From: Glycine soja
Lineage: Eukaryota; Streptophyta; Magnoliopsida; Fabales; Fabaceae
Direction of reading: 5' to 3'
Length of the DNA: 64,000 nt
NCBI RefSeq assembly: GCF_004193775.1
Contig: NC_041012.1
Span: 10,685,223-10,749,222 of the forward strand
Numbering within the stretch: the first letter of the stretch is position 1; each line of letters opens with the position of its first letter. The position numbers were made by a program, and so were the translations under genes. Under the pieces are notes generated by a model that saw nothing but the letters and a program-made list of their open reading frames with translations, ran no database searches and had not been told where the DNA came from. Positions 25,321 to 38,200 of this stretch are shown in pieces.

Positions 25321-26640
25321 GTGTAGGAAAAATATAGATTCAAGACAAGTTATGATTGTAATACGGCAAGAACGATTTGGAATAAGATTTGCGTGGATCG
25401 ATTTTCTGATGCTTTGGCTAGAGCAAGGGAAAAGGCAAAACAAGTTACTGTATCAGAGAATGTTGCTGATTATAAAGGCCACGGACCAAGAGGAATGAGA
25501 ACTGAAATATGGGATGGCTTAGTAGGTATTTGGAATACACCAGGGTGGAAGAATAAGTCTATTAAAGCCAAAATGAATAGAGTTGCCTAGCCTGAAGCCA
25601 ATGTGCATACAGGAGGGGATCTAGAAGCTTCGAGAAAACCTTGAAAAAGATGGTAATTAGCCTTTTCCATTCACATTCAGCAAATTTAACATTTAAATAT
25701 GATATTTATTTTATGTTATGCTTTTTTATGCCATGATAATTGGTGGAAAGAATATTATTTATTTGTCAAGGTTTCATGATATCAATTATTGATACCTGAA
25801 AATGTTAATGTTCAAAGTTGTGTGATTAGTGTTATTTTGAGATGAAACATCAACAACTATATATAGTTTTATCTTTGCATTTACCAAGTTGGTATTGAAA
25901 ATTTGTAATCTATTCACTGCATATGGTAGTAGTAGGGATTCATAAGCATTTACTTAGTAAGAGACTTAATCTACTTAGTAAGATTTTGCTTATTATGTTA
26001 TCACAGGATGTAGAGTACAAGCTTCGTGTTACCTATAGTGAATTATACAACAAATTGCATAAGACAAAAGATGGGAATATGTCTCTAGCAAAACTTCATT
26101 GTAAGTATTTTTTTATTAATATTGTCTTTGTTTGTTCATTTGTTTGCTATTACTAACTTACTAAAATTTTATTAATTTGCTATAAGAAACCTATGAAAAT
26201 GCCGTAACAGAGAAATATGGAGAAGGATAAATCATAACATCTTACAGCTGACTTTACAAGTGGTTGGTGAAAACAAAAAGGGTAGAATCCACAACATGGG
26301 TAATAGCTTGGAGCTTATGAGCGGTTCTCCACAGGGTTCATCTTCAACAACGGTAGGTCCATCTTCCACAAATCCTATACAATCCACAGAAGACATCACT
26401 GCAATATCTACACGGAAGTCTTACATGCAAGAGCAGATGCAAACACAACTGCAGATATAGACAAAATCATTGCAGACACACATGCAAACACTAATGGCGA
26501 ACATGCAGCTACAGATATAGACACAAATGCAATTGCGAATACAAGCACAATTGGAGTTCTTATGAAAAGAGATATTGTCTGCCTTCACCACTATCAGACA
26601 AAGATAAATGATAATGCACTTAAGTTTGATGATTGAATTT
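25321..26640 (+). pseudogene. decayed Ptta/En/Spm-family ORF (Transposase_24 type)
   Basis: Three apparent exons: 25321-25651, about 26006-26100 and about 26187-26640. Exon 1 reads in one frame through RTIWNKICVDRFSDAL, then IWDGLVGIWNTPGWKNKSIK, the hallmark of the plant Ptta/En/Spm family (PF03004), to a TAG at about 25588; the conserved HTGG follows it, and a frameshift leads to GSRSFEKTLKKM. Exon 2 holds YSELYNKLHKTKDGN, matching the family's THKKKDG block. Exon 3 holds YENAVTEKYGEG, KGRIHNMGNS and a Gln/Met-rich coiled-coil-like tail interrupted by stops. In CACTA elements this protein accompanies the tnp2 transposase. The stops and frameshift make this copy inactive. Confidence 0.82.
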
Positions 26641-27347
26641 CTCTTTTTATATGTGTTTTAAGACTCAACAATGGATGAAACTTGTTGACAATGTTTAGCT
26701 ACTTTGTGTTGCATTTTAATTGTTATACACTTTGATGACAATATTTTATTTAGTTATCTTGAAAGAAGAAATTTAGAAATAGATTGAGTTGTTGACCATA
26801 TTTAAATAATTTTTCTAATTGTTAATATTGAATAATCTTATCTTGAATATATAGGTCAATAATACTTTGAATGATCTTATATATATATATATATATATTA
26901 ATTATTTTGAATAAACAGGTTAATAATTAAAAAAAAAAAACAATTGCGAGGGAATAGAAAGACATTAGTGAAGGAAATTATAAAGTAATAGAAAGAGATT
27001 AGTGAGACAAAGTAAACAAATTGCGAGGGAGTTTGCGAGGAAATATTCTCTTTCTAATTAGTGGCTTGAACATTGTAAGGAAACGTTTTCTTACAAATCC
27101 GTCCCTAAGTGACGAATTTGTGAGAAAAAATTTTCTGGCTAATGAGCTAAAATCCTGTGGTGGAGGACTTTTATCACATGATAATAATGTGGAAGTCTCC
27201 TATAATATAGAATTCAAGTGAATACAATTTTTGTTTTCAAGTTTGCTGGGTGAGATGTCATCTTGCTAGAAAAAATATATTCCAGCAGACACTTTGTTTT
27301 ACTTTTCAAAACACTATCTAAATAAATTTAAAACAAAAAATAAAAAA

Positions 27348-27430
27348 ATATTAAGGACCTAAAAGTTAACAAAAAATTATTAATTATCTAATAAAATTTT
27401 GTTAACTTTTTGTTGGTCCCTAATAATTTT
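27348..27430. repeat. short foldback / MITE-like hairpin
   Basis: Arms of about 25-30 bp face each other around an AT-rich loop: ATTAAGGACC with AAAGTTAACAAAA on the left, TTTTGTTAACTTT with GGTCCCTAAT on the right. Origin unknown. Confidence 0.65.
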
Positions 27431-28540
27431 ATGGTGTAATTTGTAGGAAACATCAAGATTTTCTTACAGATTCATAAAAAAAAATATTTATGCAAAATTT
27501 AAAGTAAAAGTCGGGTGAAATTTCTTAAAAAAGAATCAATTGAAATGCACAAAACTTTGTAGGTAGGATGACGCCATTCAAGAGAAAAGAGTTTCTAAAT
27601 TCAAAGAATACTAATAGACTACTTAATTTTGTTTCATTTAATAAAACCTTTTGAAACTTAAAACAGCACTTATAGAAAACTTAAATTCATTCAAACTTTC
27701 AACTTATTAAATATATGAGACTTTATTTTACTTTGAAATGCTGTTGTTTTGTACCCATGCAAGTTGAAAATTGAATTAAATGTGTAAGGTTAATTATAGT
27801 AAACTGGAAACAGTGAGTCTGCTAGCATGTGTTACACACCAAACAGAAACTGGAGTGATATTTCCTATTGTTATAAAAAAAATCATGTAAATCTGAGAGA
27901 ATCCACAGACTATATAAAAACAAAAACGTTGACTCTTGCTTATGATTCTCCTGAGCCCTTCATACCCGATTCCCCTTTTAAATAAAAGATGGAATTTCTC
28001 TCTCTTTTAGTGCATGGAAATTTTATTCCATTAATGGTCAAAGTGAGTAAAATTAAATAAGGGAGTGATAGAATGATTAACGTTTGAGCTTGTACGTTTT
28101 TCTGTTCATGTTTCTGTTTTGGTATATATTTAGTTACAGTTTCCTTAATTTTCCTGTTTCTTTAGTATATATAGGGTGTATGAACACAGGTTTATAAAAT
28201 TCACCAAATTTTATCATGTGGAAAAGTGCTCGAATAGTGTGACGTATCAAAGCGAGTTACGACAATCATTATTCGAAAGTATAAAGATTTATCTTGCATT
28301 CTACTTTTTGGGTTTCATTCCAGATTTGTTTGGGACCCTCTTTCTATACTTGCAATTCCAAAAAAATAAAATAAAATTAAAGTTTAACAAAACAATGAAA
28401 AACAAAAGAATATACAAGGGAAATCAGGATTTGTCTGTTTTCTTTTATGCACAGATAAAGATTTTTTTCTCTCTCTTTCACATATATGCTTTTTCTAAAA
28501 ACTATTTAAGATATGATCTAATTCTTTCCGTAAAAAAAAA

Positions 28541-28790
28541 ATTGACTCATAATTTATTACATTGTAAGTAATTAATCTCTTCAAGAACAAGCATATTCAA
28601 AATATGATTAAACATTAGATATGTAGAATACATTTTCTAAGAATTCAAGTCATAATTTATCATATTATAAGTGATTAATTCCTTTGAAAATAATCATATT
28701 TGAGATATGATGAAAGATTAAATATAAACATTTTTTTAGTAAGAATTCATATAATAATTTGTCAAATGGTAAGTGACTAATCTCTTTTAC
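28541..28790. repeat. tandem repeat, about 2.4 units of roughly 105 bp
   Basis: Units start near 28541, 28647 and 28749. Shared blocks include CATAATTTAT, CATATTATAAGTGATTAAT, CTCTTC or CCTTTGAAAATAA, ATATTTGAGATATGAT and ATTAAATAT. The units are moderately diverged. Confidence 0.75.
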
Positions 28791-30931
28791 TAGATTTGAT
28801 TCTGATCGTTACATGCAGATATAATATAGATATATGAAGAAAAGAAGTGGGAAAATGAGGATTGGGTACTGGTGTGGGGGCAAATAGTAATATATAGTGG
28901 AGTGGCAATGGGCAAACAAGTTTGTTGTGCTTGTGCATGGGATCAGTGGAGGGTGGGGTCAAAGATTGGCGCGTTATGTATCATAAATCATAATGCACTA
29001 TTGCAAGGGAATCAACGTCAATCATTTTTATAATACCACTTTCCTTACATTTTCTCTAATACGGAATATATACTCTACGTGCTCAAATTGAATGGATGTG
29101 GACACTACACTACACAATGGAAATTGGAAAATGCCAAACAAACCCATTAGTCATTTGACAAATGTCCCCGTCATTTTGGGTACATTGAGATGAAATTAAC
29201 TAATTAAGATGAGATAAACAAAAATTAAAAAAAAATTATATACTACTATGTGATAAGTGTTGAGATGAAAATATAAAAAAAAATCAAAATAAAATAGTAG
29301 AGAAAAGCAGTGTTTATTAAGTATCTTTTTAGTCACTTCTTTCCATGCATCTTCCACGATATGGACATGGCTAGTACTAGTAGTCTTCAATCTTCTCCTC
29401 TTTCCTTTTTCTTTTATTTGTTTTCCATGCCCAACAACCATATAACAGAATTTTTATATCATTTTCTACTTCCAAAATGCAGTTCTTTTAACTTTTCTGA
29501 TGTTGATTATTAGGTAAAGGATGTTATGGTTCCATTCGAAAGGGGGAGAGTATGTGATGAAGATGAATAAATTAAAAACAAAAAATTAAGGCCAGTTAGC
29601 TTGAACTTCTAATTAATATTCATGCTTCGTAAAAAAAAAATTTTAAAAAAATATCCACTCTCTTTTCCTTTTTTTAGTAAGTGAAGAAAGAATATATTTA
29701 GGGAAAGTTCATGGTATTCCTAGAGTTTGCTAGGTTTGGAATTGTAGAATAGACATTAAGTTGGTTTTTCTTATATAAAATTTTACTTAAATCTTGAGTG
29801 TCTTTTAAATCAATACGTCATAAAGTGTTCTTAAGGGACAGCGACAGAAAGCAAGTTTAATTAGCATAGGATACTCTGCAAATAATCAAATTATTAAATC
29901 TCAACGTCGGAGTCAATTAAGCTCACAATCTTTTATAAGCTACGGATCAATCTTATCCCAGAGATTATGAACACAAACTAGTTTAGTTCATGCTAATTTA
30001 AAATATATTTGTTAAGTACTTTATATATAAAAATAAGTAATTATAGATAAATTTATATTTATTATAGGGAAATGGTTGGGATGATTAACTTAAGCTTTAT
30101 AAGGCATGAGTCTATCCTATTTTTTACATCTAAGGTTTAAATTTGGCCTATATATTTGATATAAACCATTTTAAAGGCTTGACCACACCTTTTTAAAAAT
30201 TTAACTTGGCATAAACATGTACTTTTAAAAGCTTGCCTAGCAGTAAGGACTCTTAGGATCAAAATGAAAAAAAAAAAAAGAAAAGCAAAACCTATTAAAT
30301 ATATTTTTTAAAAAAAATATTTCTTAATAGGTTAAAAAACTTAATCTTATATGTAATTCAGTGGATTTAAGCCTTTATGTAGACACGTACCTTATGAGTA
30401 ATGCTATATTTCTCTATAATATCATTTTCTGTTAATCTCTTCTCGAACCCTTATAAGTATTAAATAAAAATAACACTAATATCTTAGAAACATATATATT
30501 AAAAAATATTTAATATTTTACTTATAAAGAAAATTAATAGAATATTTGTAAGGTGTTGTAAGAAGACTTAAAAATATTAAAAAGTTTGTATGAGAAAGTA
30601 ATACTAATGCATTCCCACCATGCATAATTTTTAATGCGCTAGATTGTATTGTAATTTCTAATAAAAAATATTTATTAATATTTCTCAACCAATAACTTAA
30701 GAGCAATAGATAGAAGAATAAAAAACATTAATTTTGATACTGATAGAATTAGTAGAAATAAAGAGGAAAATCATAACCAACAATAATCCCGATAATGGAT
30801 AAAGACAAAAACACCAATATATAAGCCAATGTATGAACTGATTGTCTAGTAATTGAGCTTCCAATATGAAAGCTTCGGCAATGTCAAAATAATTCCACAA
30901 TGATTCCATCCACAATAAATAAGCACGCATA

Positions 30932-32256
30932 CAGGCGTGTCAATTTGTATCAATAAATGGGGATTCTCACGGGAACAGTCTTATTCAGGGTCTTGCAAAT
31001 AGGGAATTTTGGGGACAGGAACGAGGATAAATATTTTCTCACGGGTACGGCAAGGACAGGAACGGAGATCATACCCCCTATCTGTGGGTTATTTGTCTGA
31101 AAAAATTATAAAATTATCCTTATATTTTAACAAACTCTAACAACTTAGTCCCTCAAAGCTCAAATGTTTAAACAACTCATTCACTTCACTTCTTTCCCTA
31201 GATCGTGCTGTCACCACTTGCCGCTGGTCATGTGAGAGTGTAAGTGCTGATTACTCTCTTCCTGTCAATGAATTTGTTTGTTACACATTGTTTTCATTGC
31301 TTTTTTCCCCATAGTTTTATTTGATCATTTTGAAATTACATTTTACATTTGAAAGTTTTAATCTTTTATTTTCTTTGACTAATTGATTGTTTGGATTTGA
31401 ATTTTCAGTTCAAATTCATGTTTATTATCTGAACTTTCTTTATTTATTTAAAAAATTAATTTTTTGTGTAAATTAATGGCCGTAGACGATATTATAAATT
31501 ATGCCCGTGGACGGTTTGTTTCATTATATTAATGTTTTTTTTTTTTTTGTTTTGCATTTATCACATTTAGTGTTATTTTATCAATTATTATTTGTGGAGG
31601 TGTTTGTGATATTTTGTGCAGCTATTACCATTTGCTGAATGCCCAATGTGAAATGGTGGTAAAGAATTCCCTTGTTATTGCCATAATCTACATGCAGAGG
31701 GGTTTGGGTTTTTTTTTTTTATGTTTTCTTGTTCCCCTCTCGCTACTGCTATGAGTAGATCCTTTAAAAATTGGTTTAGAGTTCTGGTATACTTTTTACT
31801 GCTATGTTTTTTTCTGATTCCGGAAGTGGGTTCATGCTTTTACTAATTCATGAATCCATTAAGCACATCTTTAGTCTTAAAATTTCAAGTGTTTCTTAAA
31901 GGCTTTAACTATAAAGCTTAAGGTTTTCTTAGGAAGGAAGGTTTCTTCGAACCTGCCAACAGTAATAATGTACACTTGTATTTATAGTCCCTTCCCAATT
32001 TTGGAATGGAGATTAATCTCCTTGATTCATATTGATTTCAGACCACATATCTTGATCAACCACTAACTAAACAGATAAAAGTATGAATAAAGTTATTTGT
32101 ATTGTTAGTCATCTACATTTTTTAAGCTTCTTTTAAATTTATTTGTATTAAAATTTAAAATAATATAATTTTAAAAAAAATTTAGGGGCCTGTGAGGACT
32201 GCAGGGACCCACGGGACCGAGAAAGGAGAATACTCTCCCTTCTGTTGACATCCCTA
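30932..32256. mobile_element. hAT-like non-autonomous element, about 1.3 kb
   Basis: The left end CAGGCGTGTCAA (30932-30943) and the reverse complement of the right end, TAGGGATGTCAA (32245-32256), agree at 9 of 12 positions and resemble the CAGGGGTGTCAA ends of plant hAT elements. Inside each end lies GGGGATTCTCACGGG-type G-rich sequence, also typical of these families. The expected 8-bp target duplication is not clean; flanks share only ACGCA. No hAT transposase or BED finger is encoded, so it is non-autonomous and old. Confidence 0.6.
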
Positions 32257-35200
32257 CGCAGCATATCAATGCTTTGATGGTTGAAACTAATAATGCTTAC
32301 TATTATGTTCATAACAGACAACAAGTGTGGATATATAGTAATCACCCGCTATTCATCTCCTTGAATAGAATCTTGTTCTCTTGTTCCGTGTCCACCCATT
32401 ACATGCATGTTTAGAAATTATTTGTATATTTGCGAGTATTCATGGATATATCATATTCGTATATGAATACTTTCTAACTGGATTAAAAAATATAAATATT
32501 TTCTAAAAAATAATAAATAATCAGCAAAATTATATATAGTGTGAGTTTCAGACAGACAAACTTTATAAATATGAATTTTTAAATTAAAGAGTCACAAAAA
32601 TAATCAATTCTGCTATTTTTTTAATTATTTTGTCAATTTTTTAAAATACATCACACCAATAAATGAGAATCAAAATGTACAACAAGAAAATCAATTAAAA
32701 ACAGGCCAACCAAGAAATAATGGGGCGAGAATATATAACGTTCACATCACTTGAATCTGATAATCAAGGCCAACCAGAAAATGGGATGGGAATTCCAATA
32801 CTTCTTCAGCAACGCAATAAGATGTCCAAGGCAAGGCTTTTGCAAGGAAGAGCTTCACGCTAAAGTTCTCTTGTGCCACACTTGTCTTGGGGATTCTTCC
32901 ACATCCTCCAACGTGTGATTTTTAGTTAATTAGTATAAGACTCACTTTTAAATATGTATTATTTTGTGATTGGTTGTTGAATCTTATCTTCACACTGTTA
33001 GTGTATACCAATTAAATCTTGTGTTTTTTCCTCCTTCAAAATGTGGGATCTATTTTTCTTAGTTCCGATGATAAAAAAATTGAAAATTTTAAGTTCCTCA
33101 AAATTTGAATTTTTTTTTAAATCTCTCCTCAAATAAAAATTTGTATTTTTTAATTCCTATTTGATAGTTAGAAAAGTAGCATTTGTCGAATTTGATGGAC
33201 TAAAAAATGTAAAATTTTATTTGGAGAAAAAAAAAACCCCTCTATTTTAATGGATTAAAAATATAATTAAGTCAAACCGAAAATTAAGTCATGGTCATTT
33301 TATTATTTGAAAAAGCTAATGTTTAGATAAAGTAAAAATTTTAAATTAGTTAACTAGAAATGAATAAGTTAACATATTTAATAAAATTAACGGTTAAATT
33401 ATTAAATTAGATAGTAAATGTAAAATGGTTGATAAAGACATAATTAATTACTTGATTGGTTAGAAACTTAAATTTGATAATTATATATTGATCAATCAAT
33501 TTTAAAACAATTAAAACTTTGTATTTGATTTTAAGAGATATTTATTATATTCAATATTAATAATTTAAATTTATATTATTGGACATCTTTGAACTTTAAT
33601 GTAAATATTAATTAACTAGTATTTTAACTTGTGGAAAGTGAAGAATAGTTTTTTTGTTTTTTATACAATTAAAAAATACGATAAATAAATAATTTTAATA
33701 TATATTATAATAATTAAAATTTATAATGATAAATATTTTTAACATATATTTTATATTTAGAATTTAGGATAAACAAATTATATGACTCAGAATGATTTTG
33801 TTTTGTCAGCAACTAGACGAGATATTGATGAAATTGTAGAAATGATTAAAATACAATATTGCCAATGGAGTAAAGTTATATGTGAATTGAATTATTCTTA
33901 TTCATGTTGGCTTTTAAATCCCAAAGCATGTTTGGGAATACATGCAATAAGTAACGAAGATGGAGTGTTGGTCCTGAGGGCGTGAATCTAGTTGTTGTTT
34001 AGAACCATTATGATGAGACATTTTAGAGTAAGAAAGAGGTATGACGTATTTCGGAATGACTGACTGAAAGAGAAATTTTCAAATTCACTCCCTCAAAGAT
34101 AGAATTTGAAATTTTATTCTTTCAACTAACTAAAATCTTTTTTAAAATTTTAAAATTTTGAATTCTATTGCTAAAATATCTAAACAGTTACTTTTTAAAA
34201 TGTTCACTAAGTAGACCTAAAACATTTAAATTGCCCTTTTGTACAGGTGAACTTATTTTCACTCTTGTATGAAAACAATCTCTCTTAACTCGTTAATTAT
34301 TTTTTAAAAAAAAAATTAATGACCACGGATATATATAATTGAGGATTCAACTCCATCCCATGCTACAAATACAATGAAAAATAAAGGCAAAAACTTTTAT
34401 TTTAAACAAGATTTTGTTACGGATCTATGGGAAACGCTATCATTAGAGTTGTGCTTTAGGGATCCACTCTTACATAGGGCCAGCCTAAAGAAAGGAACAT
34501 GGAAAACAAATGAAAAGGAAATTAAGTGTCAAATGTCATGAAAAATTGAAATATTTATAATTAGGCACACGGAATAAAAGGAAATTTATTATACAGAAAA
34601 CTAAACAAAAGTTTTCATCTTCCTTGATGTATAATAAATTTAAATTGTAGGTATTTTTATTTTTTAAAAATATATATAATATTATTTTTTTTATAAAAGA
34701 AATAGCTGAATATATTGTCTTAAGTAATTAGAAATATTTATCGATATTTTTCTAGCTACGCCAGTACCCAACACGTAAATTAATTGATTAGGGTTTTTCA
34801 GCTTAACAATTAATTTTAAATTAAAATCTTAAATATATAATTACATTAAATATTTTTAAAAAATTGTTGCACATAATAACTCTACTCAACTCAAGTATAA
34901 AGTATGTATAGTTATCTTCTATGTAGAAGATAGCTGCAGTTTCATTCAGAAAAACAAAAAGAGAATAACTATAGTTTCATGCAAACAAAAAACATTTATG
35001 GACATAACATACATGATATAGCTTTCATACAACAGTAAATTTTGCAAATGATAAAATTAGTTTGCATTTCTACTAATAAATTTTACTCATCATATAACTT
35101 TGATTTATGTCATATAAATAAATATGAAAGCTAATAATGTATGATACGTTTTTTTTATTGGTCTCGAGATTAGTTTTAATTTTGGGCACACTTAAGATGG

Positions 35201-38200
35201 AGAAACAAATTGGTAAAAAAATAATGTCTATCTTTTTTTTTAAAAAAAAAAACCGTATTTAGGATATTTAATTCTTTAGTTTGTAAATATTCTCATGATT
35301 TTGGGTCTATTATGACACTAATATTTGGTTCAGATTTTTTATTTTTTGAAATAGTCTTTGATTCGGATTTAGTCACACTTAAGTGGATGTATTTAATTAG
35401 GATTTCAAAATATTTAAAAAAATTATGTAAAAAAGTCTTGAAGTATTCAATTAAGATTTTTAAATAATAAAAATAAGTTATCTGGTATTCAATCAAAATT
35501 ATTAGGATTTTTTAAGAAATTCAAAAAAATCCATTAGTATTCAACTAATATTTTTTACAACTCAAAATTTTTTTTTATAGTATTTAAAAGTATATAAATT
35601 TTGATAGATTATTTTTTAAGATAAAATTTAATGAATTTTATGAAATTTTTTTCTTGAAAATACACATCAAACAATCTCATTCAAACCCTTGAGCTTTCAT
35701 GAGACTTTCTTTCTCTATTTTCTTGTCAATTAATATATTTTTCTTTTTTCATCATACATAGCCCCTTGTCTCTTTATTGAAAGTGACAAACATTCATATT
35801 TTTTTGTGATATGAGAGATCTTCTTAACTCTTTGAATTTACAATTGGGACATCTTAATTACATACTTATACATATAAATGAACGTGAAAAATTGAATCAT
35901 ATATAAGTAAATAAATATATAAATAGGATTTAAAACAATTATTGAACATATTTTTTGTTTGGTGTGATCGTTATTATGAGGATGACTATAAGTATTCATG
36001 TGATTAGTGGACATTGTGGTATATAATTTTTATAAAATTAATATGATGGATTATTGAAGAAAAATAAATCTATTGTACTTGTAAATATGATGGGAAAAAT
36101 TGATTTGTTAAGTAACAAATTTAAGATTATTTTGTATAGCATGAATTTTAATTAAATTGTTAGGTGAGAAAATTTTGTAGATATTTATTAATAATTTTGA
36201 ATATTTTTAAAAATTTACACTCTTTTAAAATCTTAAAAATTTATAATATCCTTTCAAATTTTAAATTCATATTTTATAAAAAAATTCAATGAACAATTTA
36301 CTGAATTTATCGATTGTTTGGATCACTCATAGGAAATAGAAAATTGTACATGTATTTTTGATAAATTACTTTTATAATTGAATTGAACCTAATTTTTATC
36401 TAAATTGAGGTTGAGTCCAAAGTTACTTTTCTCTTATTATTCCGTTGTTGAACGTAAAAAATTTCAAACATACACCAAGTTATATTATATTAAACATAGT
36501 TAACTGAAATTTACATATTAACTTTAAAGAAACTTCACTTTTTCAAGTGTAATCCAAACACAGACATAATGTATATCTTAAATGCGGATGAGTCTAACTT
36601 TTTAACTGTTAAAGGTTGATTGGATTGGATGAGAGGGTTGGTGGTGTTGGAATCTAATTCCCTATCTGTTTTGACAGGTTCCTGCTTTTTTGCTAATTTT
36701 CATGCCAAAAGCTTACCACTTAATTTTTCGAAATTTTAGTTGTAAAGGCACCAAATTGCAGCCTTAATCCTGCATGTTGTCTTCCTCTCTCTCTCTATCT
36801 GATGTGTGTGGGTGGGTGTAGAGGCCCCACGCATAAAGGAGAGAGAAATAGTGGTAGAAACTACAAAGGGAGCCATGCACGTTCATGAGAAATACAGATC
36901 AGAAAAGGAGAGATGAGAGTGGGACCTATTGGGTTAGCTCCATTGCATGACTAGCTAAACGCATCACAGTACTACGTACCACTACTTCCATGTATGTGCC
37001 ACACTTTGTGGCCTCATGGACTAATCATTTAAAATCATGTAATGCAGTAATAGTCGGCACCATTTGCTTATTGGTTTGATTTGATATATCACTCACCACT
37101 CTACCATGCAGATATTTCATATTCCCTACCTTGCGTGGCAAACAACTATAATATATATAATATTATATAGTTGCACATGCATCTGAATCTGATCATTAAT
37201 TAGATTCCCATATCATGCATATTCCTATTTAATTTTAGGAAATGGATATATGATTTAGTAGAGGAGGTCAGGAGGAGGAGGAATTGCAATTGAAATGCAA
37301 GCAAAACAATTTGATCAATTGTGAGTTTATTTCGGATCATGTAAGCTCGTGAAAATTGGTATAATTAACTTGAACTCAACTCTTTGGATAAATTACCTCC
37401 TTTTCTCTTAAATCAGTTCATTAAATTCCATATCCTTTATCAAGGAAGTGTATGTCTATCTGTTTTATAAGATATATAAATTACTGTAAATTTCTTAATA
37501 GTGTATTCAATTTTCACCAATAAAAAAAATTTATATCTTTTTTTTTTCACTTGCTTCCTTTGTGTCTCTAAGTAAGTTTTAAATTGATTTTTTTTTTTAC
37601 AGGTCTGCCAAAATACAAAAGAATGGTTATATTTTCACTAAAAAAATTAAAATGTATTTATAAATGGTTTGTCATTAAGCTTGTGTTCGTCGTTATTGAT
37701 ATAGACATCATATATACAGGAAATAATTATGAGCTAATAATATTATAAAAAAATTATGAACCTATATTAGAGTGATAGTAAACGTCTTCATCGTTTGTGA
37801 ATGCGTTGATGTGGAAAGAGGGGGAGACATATGAAGAAAAAGAAAAGATGGAATGAGAAAATAATAGATATATAATAAGCATTATAATGAAAATATGATG
37901 AAAATGAGATTAAAGTGTAAAAATGAGTTATGATTAATATCATCAATATAAAAATGAAAACATTATATTTTTTCTTCATATTAATATTTTGATTTGTTAT
38001 ATTAAAAAATATATCATCAATAGTATAATATATTTTAGTATTAATTAATGTAAATCCATAATAAATATATTAATGGATGTTAATTAACTAAACAATAATT
38101 CGTGGGTAAATAGAAATTTATCTTGTAGTATTTGGAATTAAACGAAGGTAGTGCTTCATTGCAAAAAGCTAAATTGGAAATTTTAGAATTTCAGTACATG

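Larger units (their letters stand above)
19904..27162 (+). mobile_element. non-autonomous CACTA (En/Spm) transposon, about 7.26 kb
   Basis: The left end reads CACTACAAGAAATTCGCTCA. The right end, reverse-complemented, reads CACCACAGGATTTTAGCTCA; over the first 23 positions about 17 agree, so these are diverged terminal inverted repeats. Flanking trinucleotides are AAG (19901-19903) and GAG (27163-27165), one base from the 3-bp duplication expected for CACTA elements. Both ends carry clustered sub-terminal motifs of the GCGAGGG / TTGCGAGG type (19920-20300 and 26940-27130). Inside are a decayed Ptta/En/Spm ORF (25321-26640), a fragment of isopropylmalate isomerase small subunit, a 3-copy tandem repeat and several (TA)n runs. 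No tnp2 transposase is present, so it could only have moved with help from another element. Confidence 0.82.
27163..30931. other. intergenic region, no gene supported
   Basis: AT-rich, outside the CACTA element. A short hairpin lies at 27348-27430 (AAGTTAACAAAA pairing with TTTTGTTAACTT, flanked by GGACC/GGTCC). A tandem repeat lies at 28541-28790. The frame at 28176-28571 (131 codons) is AT-rich Phe/Lys/Tyr sequence without recognisable domain. The remaining frames are short and unconvincing. Confidence 0.55.

Noticed and set aside
28176..28571. 131-codon plus-strand frame
   Set aside because: AT-rich Phe/Lys/Tyr/Ile composition, no recognisable motif, partly overlapping a tandem repeat.
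33782..33985. 67-codon frame with fairly normal amino-acid composition
   Set aside because: No family recognised and no exon signals that extend it; could be a captured fragment, but I cannot support that.
36840..36900. GGGAGCCATGCA resembling the complement of the miR160 core
   Set aside because: No matching partner arm forms a miR160-like hairpin nearby.
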